Source: Ardenticatenia bacterium
Lineage (GTDB): Bacteria; Chloroflexota; Anaerolineae; Aggregatilineales; Aggregatilineaceae
Direction: 5' to 3'
Length of the DNA: 9,099 bases
Assembly (NCBI GenBank): GCA_026984385.1
Contig: JALSSH010000447.1
Span: forward strand, 1 to 9,099
Below the pieces are notes generated by a model. The model was not told where the DNA came from. It saw only the letters and a program-made list of their open reading frames with translations, and made no database searches. Positions 1-6,298 of this stretch are shown here, in pieces (position 1 is the first letter of the stretch; each line of letters begins with the position of its first letter). A program made the position numbers and the translations under genes.

Positions 1-864
1 GGCCTGGGCGGAGTTTTGACCGGCTATGTTGCGGCGGATATAGGCTTCTTCTTTGGCGATGAAGGCGCGTTGGGCCTCGTACTCTTTGCGCAAACGCGCG
101 TGGCGCTCGGTGCGTTGTTGGACGTAATGGCTGTAGTTGCCGCGATAGACTTCCAACTGCCCCCAAGCCATTTCCCAGATGGTGGAAATAACGCTGTCCA
201 TAAAGTAGCGGTCGTGGCTGACTACCAGCAGCGCCCCGCGCCAACTTTTCAGGAAGCCTTCCAACCATTCAATCGCGTTGATATCCAGATGGTTGGTCGG
301 CTCGTCCAGCACAAGCAGTTCGGGCGCTTCTAGCAACAGCCGTGCCAGCAGCGCGCGGGTGCGCTGTCCGCCGGAAAGGTGCGCCAGGGGTTTGTGGTCG
401 TCTTGCGGCCCGAAGCCCAGCCCGCGCAACACTTGACGCGCACGCGCTTCATACGTGTAGCCGCCGTCGTCGGCGAAGCGCTGCTCTTCGTGGCCGTAGC
501 GTTCGAGCAAGCGTTCGAGTTCCGCGCCTTCCGCCACGCTGATCGCCTCGCTGAGCTGGGCGAGTTGCGCTTCTTGGGCGCGCAGCGCGTCAAAAGCGCT
601 CAGCGCCTCTTCCCAGAGCGTGCGCTCGGTGGAAGCAGGCGGGCGCTGAGGTAAGTAGCCGATGCGTAGTCCCTTCATGTGGTGCACAGCCCCCGCCGTC
701 GGCTCTTGCAGCTTGATCAGCACTTCGAGCAAGGTCGTTTTGCCGACACCGTTCGGCCCCACCAACGCGATCTTTGCGCCGTGCGGAATTTCTAGCGAGA
801 TGTCCGAAAAAATGTCGTGTGCGCCGTAGGCTTTGGCGAGGTTGTGTGCGCTGAGAACCGCCAT
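1..864 (-). CDS. ABC-F family ATPase, N-terminal 288 codons (partial, cut by window edge)
   Basis: Soluble twin-ABC ATPase of the ABC-F type. Family members act on ribosomes (translation factors, antibiotic protection); they are not transporters. Seen in the first nucleotide-binding domain: Walker A GPNGVGKTT (residues 36-44), a Q-loop in YLPQ (70-73), signature LSGGQ (163-167), Walker B LLVLDE (183-188) followed by PTNHLD, and the switch histidine in SHDRYF (H217). The helical stretch at residues 85-150 is the short arm insertion. After the domain comes YRGNYSHY (240-247) and a basic, helical start of the inter-domain linker, both typical of ABC-F proteins. No membrane segments are visible. 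The ATG at 864 is preceded by AAGGA with about 5-6 nt spacing. The second ATPase domain lies outside the window, so the subclass (Uup, EttA, YdiF-like or resistance type) cannot be decided. Family assignment is very secure. Confidence 0.96.
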   Translation of the reverse strand, partial: MAVLSAHNLAKAYGAHDIFSDISLEIPHGAKIALVGPNGVGKTTLLEVLIKLQEPTAGAVHHMKGLRIGYLPQRPPASTERTLWEEALSAFDALRAQEAQLAQLSEAISVAEGAELERLLERYGHEEQRFADDGGYTYEARARQVLRGLGFGPQDDHKPLAHLSGGQRTRALLARLLLEAPELLVLDEPTNHLDINAIEWLEGFLKSWRGALLVVSHDRYFMDSVISTIWEMAWGQLEVYRGNYSHYVQQRTERHARLRKEYEAQRAFIAKEEAYIRRNIAGQNSAQA

Positions 865-907
865 AGCGTTCCTTGTGCGTGGTGCGTTGATCTTCGTTTG
901 CGCGCCG

Positions 908-916
908 ATTATACCA
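908..916 (-). promoter_or_regulatory. Extended -10 promoter of the ABC-F gene
   Basis: On the minus strand the sequence reads TGGTATAAT: a perfect -10 hexamer (908-913) with a TGn extension (914-916). No good -35 hexamer is found 16-18 bp upstream, where the DNA is GC-rich. Transcription would start near 901, giving a leader of about 37 nt ending in the AAGGA ribosome site. The position just downstream of the hairpin cluster suggests the ABC-F gene is transcribed independently of the large gene upstream. Inferred by consensus match only. Confidence 0.6.
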
Positions 917-956
917 TGCCCACCGCGCGCGTGTGCGTGCGCTCGGCGCGCCGCCT

Positions 957-1044
957 AGCCGCGCGCAGCGCGGCTGACGCGCGGCGGATGCCGCGCGTAG
1001 TGCGCCGAATGGCGCACGGGCGGCGCGCCCGCTCCGGCGGGCGC
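957..1044. repeat. Cluster of four perfect GC-rich hairpins in tandem
   Basis: Four perfect inverted repeats lie back to back. (1) 957-975: 8-bp arms AGCCGCGC/GCGCGGCT, 3-nt loop. (2) 977-998: 9-bp arms ACGCGCGGC/GCCGCGCGT, loop GGAT. (3) 1000-1017: 7-bp arms GTGCGCC/GGCGCAC, loop GAAT. (4) 1025-1044: 8-bp arms GCGCCCGC/GCGGGCGC, loop TCCG. Hairpins 1-2 and 2-3 are separated by a single base. A further self-palindrome, CGGCGCGCCG, sits at 944-953. The cluster lies about 60 bp after the stop of the large gene and just upstream of the ABC-F promoter. No T-tract follows on either strand, so these are not canonical intrinsic terminators. They could end or protect the 3' end of the large transcript, or be a palindromic mobile repeat. 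Function is unknown. Confidence 0.75.
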
Positions 1045-1102
1045 AACCGCATCCGCACAGGGACGCCTGCCCGCGCCCGCTCATCCCGTCGCTCGCGCGG
1101 GG

Positions 1103-4100
1103 TCAGACTACCCCCTGCGGATCGGCCTCATACTGTCTGCGCATCAGCTCGATCTGGCGTTTGCGGTCGGTCATAAAGTCCAAAATCGCCGGAAACGCCA
1201 TCGGGATCAGCTCCAGCCGGTCATGTTCACGCGGGCGCACAAAGCAGTACAGCTCCAAATCTTTGGCGGTGCGCTCCAAACGCTCCGGCGTGATCGCCCC
1301 GACGCCTTCCGTGTGCAACATCTCCTCGATCTGCGCCAGGGTCAAAAAGCGTTCGCCCTCCGGCCAGATGAGCGTCACCAACCGCGCGAGTGGGGTCATC
1401 TGGCCCCAGATCGTTTGCACGATCTCTTCTTGGAGCGTGCGGCGCGAGGTGGCGCGGTCGAGGTGCTCGATGTTGAGCAAACCCGCGTTTTGCGCATCTT
1501 GATCCAGTTCCTCAACCATCGCCTGGCAGATCATCTGCACAATGTTCGGGTGGCCGGCGGAAATTTGGTAAATGCGGTTGATCACCTGCTCGGACTGCTC
1601 GATCCACACGTTGAGCATCTCGAAAGGCTCGGCCACCAACCGATGCACCACTTTCGGCGGCAAAGGCGCTAAGCGCACCGCCTGCGTGAAGTTAAAAAGC
1701 GCGGAGTAAGGGTCGCCGATGGCGTGCATCAGCCACTTTTCACCGCTAAAAACGTATTGGCAACGTTTTTCGTTGGAAAGTGAGCGGAAAGTGCGGAAAA
1801 GCGTTTCTTGCCGCTCCGGGCGGCGGTCAAAGAGCAGCAAACTATCCACCTCGTCGAAGAGGAAAACCACGCTTTTACCCGTGTGGCGCTTTTGCAACTC
1901 TTCGACCACCAACTCAAATTGCACCGGATCGGCGTCCTGGGGTATGTTCACATTCCAACGACGGTTGATCAGCCAGAAAAACGAGCGATACGTCGTGGCC
2001 CCGTGACAGTCCAGATAGTAGGGGGCGTATTCACTGTCCGCTGCGGCCAGCAAACGTTGGATGCGTTGCAGGGTGGACGTTTTGCCGATGCGACGCCCGC
2101 CGATCAACGCGACGCTGTGCGTGCGTAGCTTGGAGCGCACCTCGTTGATCTCGCGCTCGCGTCCGAAAAACATATGCTCCGGCACAGGCCCGCGCGTGTA
2201 AAAGGGCGAAACGGTGGTCAGGTGCACTTGGTCCAACACCAGATCGCCCAGGGCGCGTGTGGGGCGTTGCGCACCGATCAAGTGCTTAACGTCGGCTTCG
2301 TCCAACACCAGCACGGTGAAGTCAACATGCCGCAACGGTTCGAGCACTTTGTCTATATCCGGCCTGCCGGTGATGTTCACCACAAAGGCGAATTGTTCTT
2401 CCAACGGCAGAGGTGAGATGGCGTGCAACACATCGCGCCCCACTTCTTCCGCGCTGCGGTGCGAATAAAGGAACAGCACCGCGCAATGCGGGGGCGGCAA
2501 CTTGAGCCGAAACGGGCGCAATTTGTACACCGCCAACCGCATATCCGTCGGCGTATTTTGCGGCAAGAGCGTTTCTTGCACGTCCAGCGCTACCCCAAAG
2601 GCGCGGATCAGCGCCTCCAGTGGCTTTTGGGCCGCGTGCGGATTTTGACGCAAGGCCGCCAACGTCTGCTCCCAAATCTGCGAAATTTCTTTGCGTGCGG
2701 ACGTGTGCACCAGGTCGGCCATCGTCGCGTCCCAGCGGCGGTCAATGTGCAGCGGCATCCCTTCGGCGCGGGCGCGCTCGTAACTGCGGCGATACCCTTC
2801 GCGCAAAGCAGGGAGCGCTTCGGCCATTATGCCGTGTAGCACGCGGATCACGGTGATCTCGTCCGGATCGGGGGAATGCACGAAAGCGCGGATCACGTTC
2901 GGTTGTGACGCGCTTAAAAAGCTAAAGGGGCGCGGTTCTTCGCGCACGATCTCGTAACGCGCCGGGGCAGGGTGTGCCTCGTCCACCGTCGGGATCATGG
3001 CCGGAGAAGCCGCCCCGGGCAAGGTGGCCGTCACTTGCCGAAAAGCGGGCATCTGTCCGTGTGCATTCAAAAATTCGTAGAGGTCTTGGAACGTAAACAG
3101 ACCGGAAAGCGCGCGCCGTGCCGCGTCTAGCACTTCTTGCACAAAGCGACGCAACCGTCGCTCCGGCGACAAATTTTCCCTTCCCCAAGCCGCAAACACA
3201 CGCCGTAACAGCTCCTGAGGCGGCAATTTGCCCACTTCGGCGATACCTTGCACACCCTGCACATACCACGCTTCGGTCAACACCACCGCCGCCGGAAATT
3301 GCGGGGGTTGGTTCGTGGCCCCCTCCATCGCACGACGGCACGCCGTTTCAAATGCGCTCAGCGATTGCTCTGTGCGCTCGATCAATGGCATCACTTCGCG
3401 CATTTGAACGATCAACCCGTCGATTAGCTCACGCAACGCACGCCACGCCGCCAATCGCGCTTGGATGGCGATACGCCGCGCCACAACGTCCAATACGGTT
3501 TCGGCGTGTGTGTTGAACTCGGCCAGCAAGGCCCGTTTCGCCCCCCCACCAAAACGCCCGCCGGAACGTGCATCATACTGTGCCGCCGTTTCCAGTAAGG
3601 CGTTGTGTGCCAGATGATAGGCGGCGTCTGCTTCGTCTTCTTCCCATTCCAAGCGCGGGAGCAATTTATCCAAGTGCTTTGCCAGTGCCTCCAACGCGCT
3701 GATCGTCCATACCAACCCGTACCCTTGCGCATAGGCCAGCTCTACGCTGCTATTGAGCACGGTTTCGCGCACTTCTGCCAGGCGTTCTTCCAGCGCATTG
3801 TCAACGCGCACACGCAGCGTATCCGGCACGGTGGTAACCGTGCCCAAGGTAGGGGGTGGCGCGGCTTCGGTTTCTTGTGTCAGACGCGCCCACTCATTGC
3901 GAACCAGAGTGGAGAGGCTTACGTCTTGTTTTTCCAGGCGGCGGGTGAGCGCCGCTGCGCTCAGGTCATACGCCCATTGGCGCAAACGTTCCGCCACGCT
4001 CGGGGAAAGCAACAGTTCCTCGTCGGTGATCGCCTCATACGCCCGCCGCGCCAGCTCCTCGGCCCACTGAGCAAAGGGCATCGAGACGCGCATTCCTTTT

Positions 4101-5152
4101 AGCGCGCGTAGCACTGCACGTGCCAGCCCCACCGCCGCCAAGTCCATCGCGGCGCGGACGGGCAAGGCTACTTTGCTCACGCCAAAGGTGCTATAGCCGC
4201 GAAAGTGATCCGTGCCCGAAGGGTGCTCGATAGGTTCGGGCAATGTCCCTTCGGTTTGTTCTTGCAACGCTGCCGCGACCCAAGTTGTCACACACTCCGC
4301 CAAAGCGTGTTCCGGGGGTTCGGGGAGCGGGTGCGCGGCGTCGTCGGTCAAAAAGATCATATCCAGGGCAGGGCGCGGCGGCGCGGCGGGCAACGAATAG
4401 CCGGTTACGGGGAGTGTGGAGCGGAAAATGTGGGGCTGAAGCGTGTAAGCGTCAATTTCGCGCAGCGTGGCGTAGACGTTCGCCATTTCCAGCACATGCT
4501 CCGGATCGTTGGGGTGGGGAGCGCGCAACGTAAAAACGCCCATAATGGTTGTGGGGTGTGTTCCGCAAAGCGCTCGCAATCGAGATGCTACATCAAAAAG
4601 CATTCCGCTCCCTTCGGCTTCGGCCAATGACGCCAAAACGTAGATGCGGCGATCCCATTCCTGCTTCCTGCCCACGCCCACGCTATGCAGCCACTGGGTC
4701 AGCTTATAGAGCGTTTCGCCGACCAATGCGGCGTTGTCAAAAAGCAAAAGCCGATTGTACGCTCGCACCAAATGCGGCTCGTTGAGCACTTCACGCGAGC
4801 GGGGGGAATGCGGCCACCAACGCGGCACGCCCAGATGCGAGTAGCGCCCGGGAACATCCGTCCAGGGCAGGGCGTCCATTTCGAGTAGCAAGCGTTCTTC
4901 GCGGGGGAGCATGGCCTCTTCCCGCAAAGAACGGCGGCGCGCTAATGCCAACAAGCGCACGTTGGCTTGCCGTTCACGTTGGGGCAACAAGCGCTCGAAC
5001 ATCGCATGCACGCGCGCAACGGCGCGCAAGCCCACTTGCCCCAGCCCGATCACCAACACGGCCTGGCGCAACGGCGCGCGCAAGGGGCGGGCACGTTCAC
5101 CAAAGCGCCCTAAGCTCACCAGCGTGAAGGTCTCCGTGGGCCGTCTTCCCAT
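1103..5152 (-). CDS. Tubulin/FtsZ-like domain fused to a STAND/AAA+ ATPase (1349 aa, possibly undescribed architecture)
   Basis: Large soluble multidomain protein; function unknown. Residues ~30-400 resemble the Tubulin_2-like branch of the FtsZ/tubulin superfamily: a first strand and glycine loop VLVIGLGQVGLRA (32-44), then LASLAEAEGSGMLFDVA (173-189) at the tubulin signature-loop position, then NVYATLREIDAY (225-236), a pattern I recall from that family. The signature loop lacks the usual GGTGSG glycines. Residues ~400-870 are mostly helical, with proline-rich linkers near 430-445 and 711-740. Residues ~880-990 look like an alpha/beta domain. From MFFGRE (994) runs an Orc/Cdc6- or STAND-like ATPase: Walker A GGRRIGKTS (1018-1026), Walker B VVFLFDE (1095-1101), a sensor-1-like FSGE (1135-1138) and SAGHP (1198-1202). 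A winged-helix-like tail covers ~1250-1330. No signal peptide or membrane helix is seen. Start: ATG with AGGGAG 10 nt upstream. It appears to be a lone transcription unit with no partner gene in view. The ATPase call is secure; the tubulin-like call is probable. Confidence 0.85.
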   Translation of the reverse strand: MGRRPTETFTLVSLGRFGERARPLRAPLRQAVLVIGLGQVGLRAVARVHAMFERLLPQRERQANVRLLALARRRSLREEAMLPREERLLLEMDALPWTDVPGRYSHLGVPRWWPHSPRSREVLNEPHLVRAYNRLLLFDNAALVGETLYKLTQWLHSVGVGRKQEWDRRIYVLASLAEAEGSGMLFDVASRLRALCGTHPTTIMGVFTLRAPHPNDPEHVLEMANVYATLREIDAYTLQPHIFRSTLPVTGYSLPAAPPRPALDMIFLTDDAAHPLPEPPEHALAECVTTWVAAALQEQTEGTLPEPIEHPSGTDHFRGYSTFGVSKVALPVRAAMDLAAVGLARAVLRALKGMRVSMPFAQWAEELARRAYEAITDEELLLSPSVAERLRQWAYDLSAAALTRRLEKQDVSLSTLVRNEWARLTQETEAAPPPTLGTVTTVPDTLRVRVDNALEERLAEVRETVLNSSVELAYAQGYGLVWTISALEALAKHLDKLLPRLEWEEDEADAAYHLAHNALLETAAQYDARSGGRFGGGAKRALLAEFNTHAETVLDVVARRIAIQARLAAWRALRELIDGLIVQMREVMPLIERTEQSLSAFETACRRAMEGATNQPPQFPAAVVLTEAWYVQGVQGIAEVGKLPPQELLRRVFAAWGRENLSPERRLRRFVQEVLDAARRALSGLFTFQDLYEFLNAHGQMPAFRQVTATLPGAASPAMIPTVDEAHPAPARYEIVREEPRPFSFLSASQPNVIRAFVHSPDPDEITVIRVLHGIMAEALPALREGYRRSYERARAEGMPLHIDRRWDATMADLVHTSARKEISQIWEQTLAALRQNPHAAQKPLEALIRAFGVALDVQETLLPQNTPTDMRLAVYKLRPFRLKLPPPHCAVLFLYSHRSAEEVGRDVLHAISPLPLEEQFAFVVNITGRPDIDKVLEPLRHVDFTVLVLDEADVKHLIGAQRPTRALGDLVLDQVHLTTVSPFYTRGPVPEHMFFGREREINEVRSKLRTHSVALIGGRRIGKTSTLQRIQRLLAAADSEYAPYYLDCHGATTYRSFFWLINRRWNVNIPQDADPVQFELVVEELQKRHTGKSVVFLFDEVDSLLLFDRRPERQETLFRTFRSLSNEKRCQYVFSGEKWLMHAIGDPYSALFNFTQAVRLAPLPPKVVHRLVAEPFEMLNVWIEQSEQVINRIYQISAGHPNIVQMICQAMVEELDQDAQNAGLLNIEHLDRATSRRTLQEEIVQTIWGQMTPLARLVTLIWPEGERFLTLAQIEEMLHTEGVGAITPERLERTAKDLELYCFVRPREHDRLELIPMAFPAILDFMTDRKRQIELMRRQYEADPQGVV

Positions 5153-5161
5153 CGGCGTCGT

Positions 5162-5180
5162 TCTCCCTGTGGCGGGGAGA
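5162..5180 (-). promoter_or_regulatory. RNA hairpin covering the Shine-Dalgarno site of the large gene
   Basis: Read on the minus strand, the leader holds a perfect 6-bp inverted repeat, TCTCCC (5180-5175) and GGGAGA (5167-5162), with a 7-nt loop. The second arm is the ribosome binding site (AGGGAG), ending 10 nt before the ATG at 5152. The folded leader would therefore hide the site. Further upstream, GGCCG/CGGTC (one G-U pair) and GCGC/GCGC could form two more short stems. Regulation of translation by structure is an inference; the inverted repeat itself is seen directly. Confidence 0.55.
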
Positions 5181-5235
5181 TGTTGCTGACCGATTTACGG
5201 CCAGCGCATCTCGCGCAGTGTCTTTGTCCTGCTTA

Positions 5236-5244
5236 ATCATAGCA
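5236..5244 (-). promoter_or_regulatory. Extended -10 promoter of the tubulin-like/ATPase gene
   Basis: The minus strand reads TGCTATGAT: a -10 hexamer TATGAT (5236-5241) with a TGn extension (5242-5244). There is no convincing -35 hexamer upstream. A start near 5229 would give a leader of about 77 nt that contains the hairpin over the ribosome site. This supports separate transcription from the peroxidase gene upstream, although read-through remains possible. Confidence 0.45.
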
Positions 5245-5523
5245 CGGCTGGAGTTAAACGGCGGCGGGTTGTGGGGGCGTTTCAGCATCCTGCGGCGGAT
5301 TTACGATTAAACGGGTAGCAGCGCAGGAACAACGCTTGCCCGACTCACAAAAAGCCGATTTCCCCTTTTGCGAAAAATGCTTTTGCTCCCAAGTGAGAAT
5401 ACGCTCAAAGTACGTGGGTGCATTTTCAACTTTGGGCACACCTGTTTTTTGGGGGGAATGGTGACATCTCTCAGCGGCAGTGCAAACGCGATCTCTGCGA
5501 CAATATTCCCCGAAAGTTGCAAT

Positions 5524-5558
5524 CCCGCCCCAGATTTGGCTTGTTCCCCTGGGGCGGG
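5524..5558. terminator. 10-bp GC-rich inverted repeat, possible terminator of the peroxidase gene
   Basis: Perfect arms CCCGCCCCAG (5524-5533) and CTGGGGCGGG (5549-5558) flank a 15-nt loop. It lies about 70 nt after the peroxidase stop codon on the minus strand. No run of T follows on that strand (the next bases are ATTGCAACTTTC), so it is not a classic intrinsic terminator. It may terminate with Rho or protect the 3' end of the message. The repeat is certain; the role is inferred. Confidence 0.45.
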
Positions 5559-5628
5559 CGTGAGGGTTTATGTCAGCGCCTGGGGAAAGGCTGCCCGACG
5601 TTTGGGCATAGCGGCAACGCCGACCGCG

Positions 5629-6093
5629 TTACTCGTGTTCGGCCAAAAACTTAGTCGCCAGCGCGACGCTATCTTTGGGGCTGACCTTGACGTGCGCGTC
5701 CACCACGACGCCGTTTTCGTCAACGACCCAGTGCGAGCGAATGACGCCCATATACGTTTTGCCGTACATTTTCTTCTCGCCCCACGCGCCCCACGCTTCC
5801 AAGATTTCATGTTCGGGGTCGGAAAGCAGGTCGTAGGGCAAATGTTCTTTGTCCTTCCATTTGCGCAACGCCTCCGTTGGGTCCGGGCTTAGCCCCAGCA
5901 CCACCGCGTTGGCGTTTTGGATGCGCGGGAACTCGTCCCGAAAGCCGCAAGCCTGCGTGGTGCAACCGCTCGTTCCCGCCTTTGGGAACGCGAAGATCAC
6001 GACCTTCTTCCCGCGAAAATCGCTCAACCGCACGGTCTGGCCGTCTTGGTTAGGCAACGCAAAATCGGGGGCTTTTTCACCGATGTTAGGCAT
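5629..6093 (-). CDS. bcp: Thioredoxin-dependent thiol peroxidase, PrxQ/BCP-type peroxiredoxin
   Basis: Cytoplasmic peroxiredoxin that reduces hydrogen peroxide and organic or lipid hydroperoxides, with electrons from thioredoxin. At 154 residues it matches the usual BCP length. Visible features: N-terminal GEKAPDFALPNQDG (5-18); strand VVIFAFP (31-37); the catalytic PxxxTxxC motif PKAGTSGC (38-44) with peroxidatic Cys44; and Cys49 five residues later, the resolving position of atypical 2-Cys BCP enzymes. Then follow GFRDEF (50-55), LLSDPEH (89-95) and the conserved arginine R119 in GVIRSHWVVDENG. The segment AGTSGC replaces the more common DDTPGC or ADTPGC, but Pro, Thr and Cys of the active site remain. 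The ATG at 6093 follows a strong AGGAGG with 9-nt spacing. It is transcribed divergently from argG, apparently alone. Identity is very secure; the exact reductant and peroxide preference are from the family. Confidence 0.95.
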   Translation of the reverse strand: MPNIGEKAPDFALPNQDGQTVRLSDFRGKKVVIFAFPKAGTSGCTTQACGFRDEFPRIQNANAVVLGLSPDPTEALRKWKDKEHLPYDLLSDPEHEILEAWGAWGEKKMYGKTYMGVIRSHWVVDENGVVVDAHVKVSPKDSVALATKFLAEHE

Positions 6094-6131
6094 AGTGCAA
6101 TTCCTCCTGGTGGTCTACCAACCATGCGCAG

Positions 6132-6140
6132 AATGTAGCA
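6132..6140 (-). promoter_or_regulatory. Extended -10 promoter of the peroxidase gene
   Basis: The minus strand reads TGCTACATT: a weak -10 hexamer TACATT (6132-6137) preceded by TGC (6138-6140). No good -35 hexamer is present. A start near 6125 would give a leader of about 32 nt with the AGGAGG ribosome site. It is a consensus-level match, less convincing than the ABC-F promoter. Confidence 0.4.
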
Positions 6141-6182
6141 AACCCCGCTCCCCGCTCCCAGTGCCATAGCCCGCACGTCAAA

Positions 6183-6207
6183 ACTTTGTGCAAAGAGCCT
6201 ACAAAGT
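6183..6207. promoter_or_regulatory. Dyad symmetry ACTTTGT-N11-ACAAAGT, candidate operator
   Basis: A perfect 7-bp inverted repeat with an 11-nt spacer, ACTTTGT (6183-6189) and ACAAAGT (6201-6207), lies in the divergent peroxidase/argG region. A smaller CTTTG-TG-CAAAG repeat is nested in it. The dyad overlaps the likely -35 region of the argG promoter and is about 60-80 bp upstream of the peroxidase start, so one regulator could reach both. It does not look like a standard ARG box. No regulator is identified. Confidence 0.4.
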
Positions 6208-6228
6208 GCGGGACAAATGCGCGATAAT
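6200..6228 (+). promoter_or_regulatory. Candidate argGH promoter
   Basis: A -10 hexamer GATAAT (6223-6228) has TACAAA (6200-6205) 17 bp upstream as a weak -35. A start near 6235 would leave a leader of about 64 nt before argG. The -10 hexamer lies inside the palindrome CGATA-A-TATCG (6222-6232), a position where a bound repressor would block transcription. The call rests on hexamer match and location only. Confidence 0.4.
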
Positions 6229-6298
6229 ATCGTGCGCATAACGACAAGTTGCACAAGCAACACCCTACAGGAACAGTACAGGAAAGGACACCTCCCTC

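Larger units (their letters stand above)
5153..5628. other. 476-bp intergenic region between the peroxidase and the large gene
   Basis: I see no convincing gene here. It holds the leader and promoter of the large gene (5153-5244), an AT-richer stretch (about 5335-5470) unlike its surroundings, a T6G6 homopolymer junction (5445-5456) and a 10-bp inverted repeat (5524-5558). Short minus-strand reading frames exist: a 61-codon frame from a GTG at 5439 and a 71-codon frame from a TTG at 5522. They have poor ribosome sites and no recognisable domain, so I do not call them genes. Confidence 0.6.

Noticed and set aside
16..864. Plus-strand and alternative minus-strand open frames across the ABC-F gene
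   Set aside because: They are shadows of a frame with complete ABC motifs; the shadows are rich in Arg, Ala and Pro and carry no domain.
957..1044. CRISPR-like array
   Set aside because: The arms of the hairpins differ from each other and there are no equal spacers; these are separate palindromes, not identical direct repeats.
590..1084. 164-codon minus-strand frame spanning the hairpin cluster and the start of the ABC-F gene
   Set aside because: It overlaps the ABC-F start in another frame and reads through the palindromes as low-complexity Arg/Ala/Gly; it has no domain or credible ribosome site.
1103..5152. Known defence system assignment (for example a named anti-phage ATPase)
   Set aside because: STAND-type ATPases occur in many roles and no nuclease, protease, toxin or other effector partner is visible in or beside the gene, so a defence label is not supported.
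5307..5522. Remnant of a primosomal protein N' (PriA) N-terminus, suggested by AEIAFALPLRD
   Set aside because: The resemblance is a few residues only and is lost immediately afterwards; too weak to call a pseudogene.
5368..5892. 174-codon plus-strand frame opposite the peroxidase gene
   Set aside because: Its second half is antisense to the well-supported peroxiredoxin and the first half has no recognisable domain or ribosome site.
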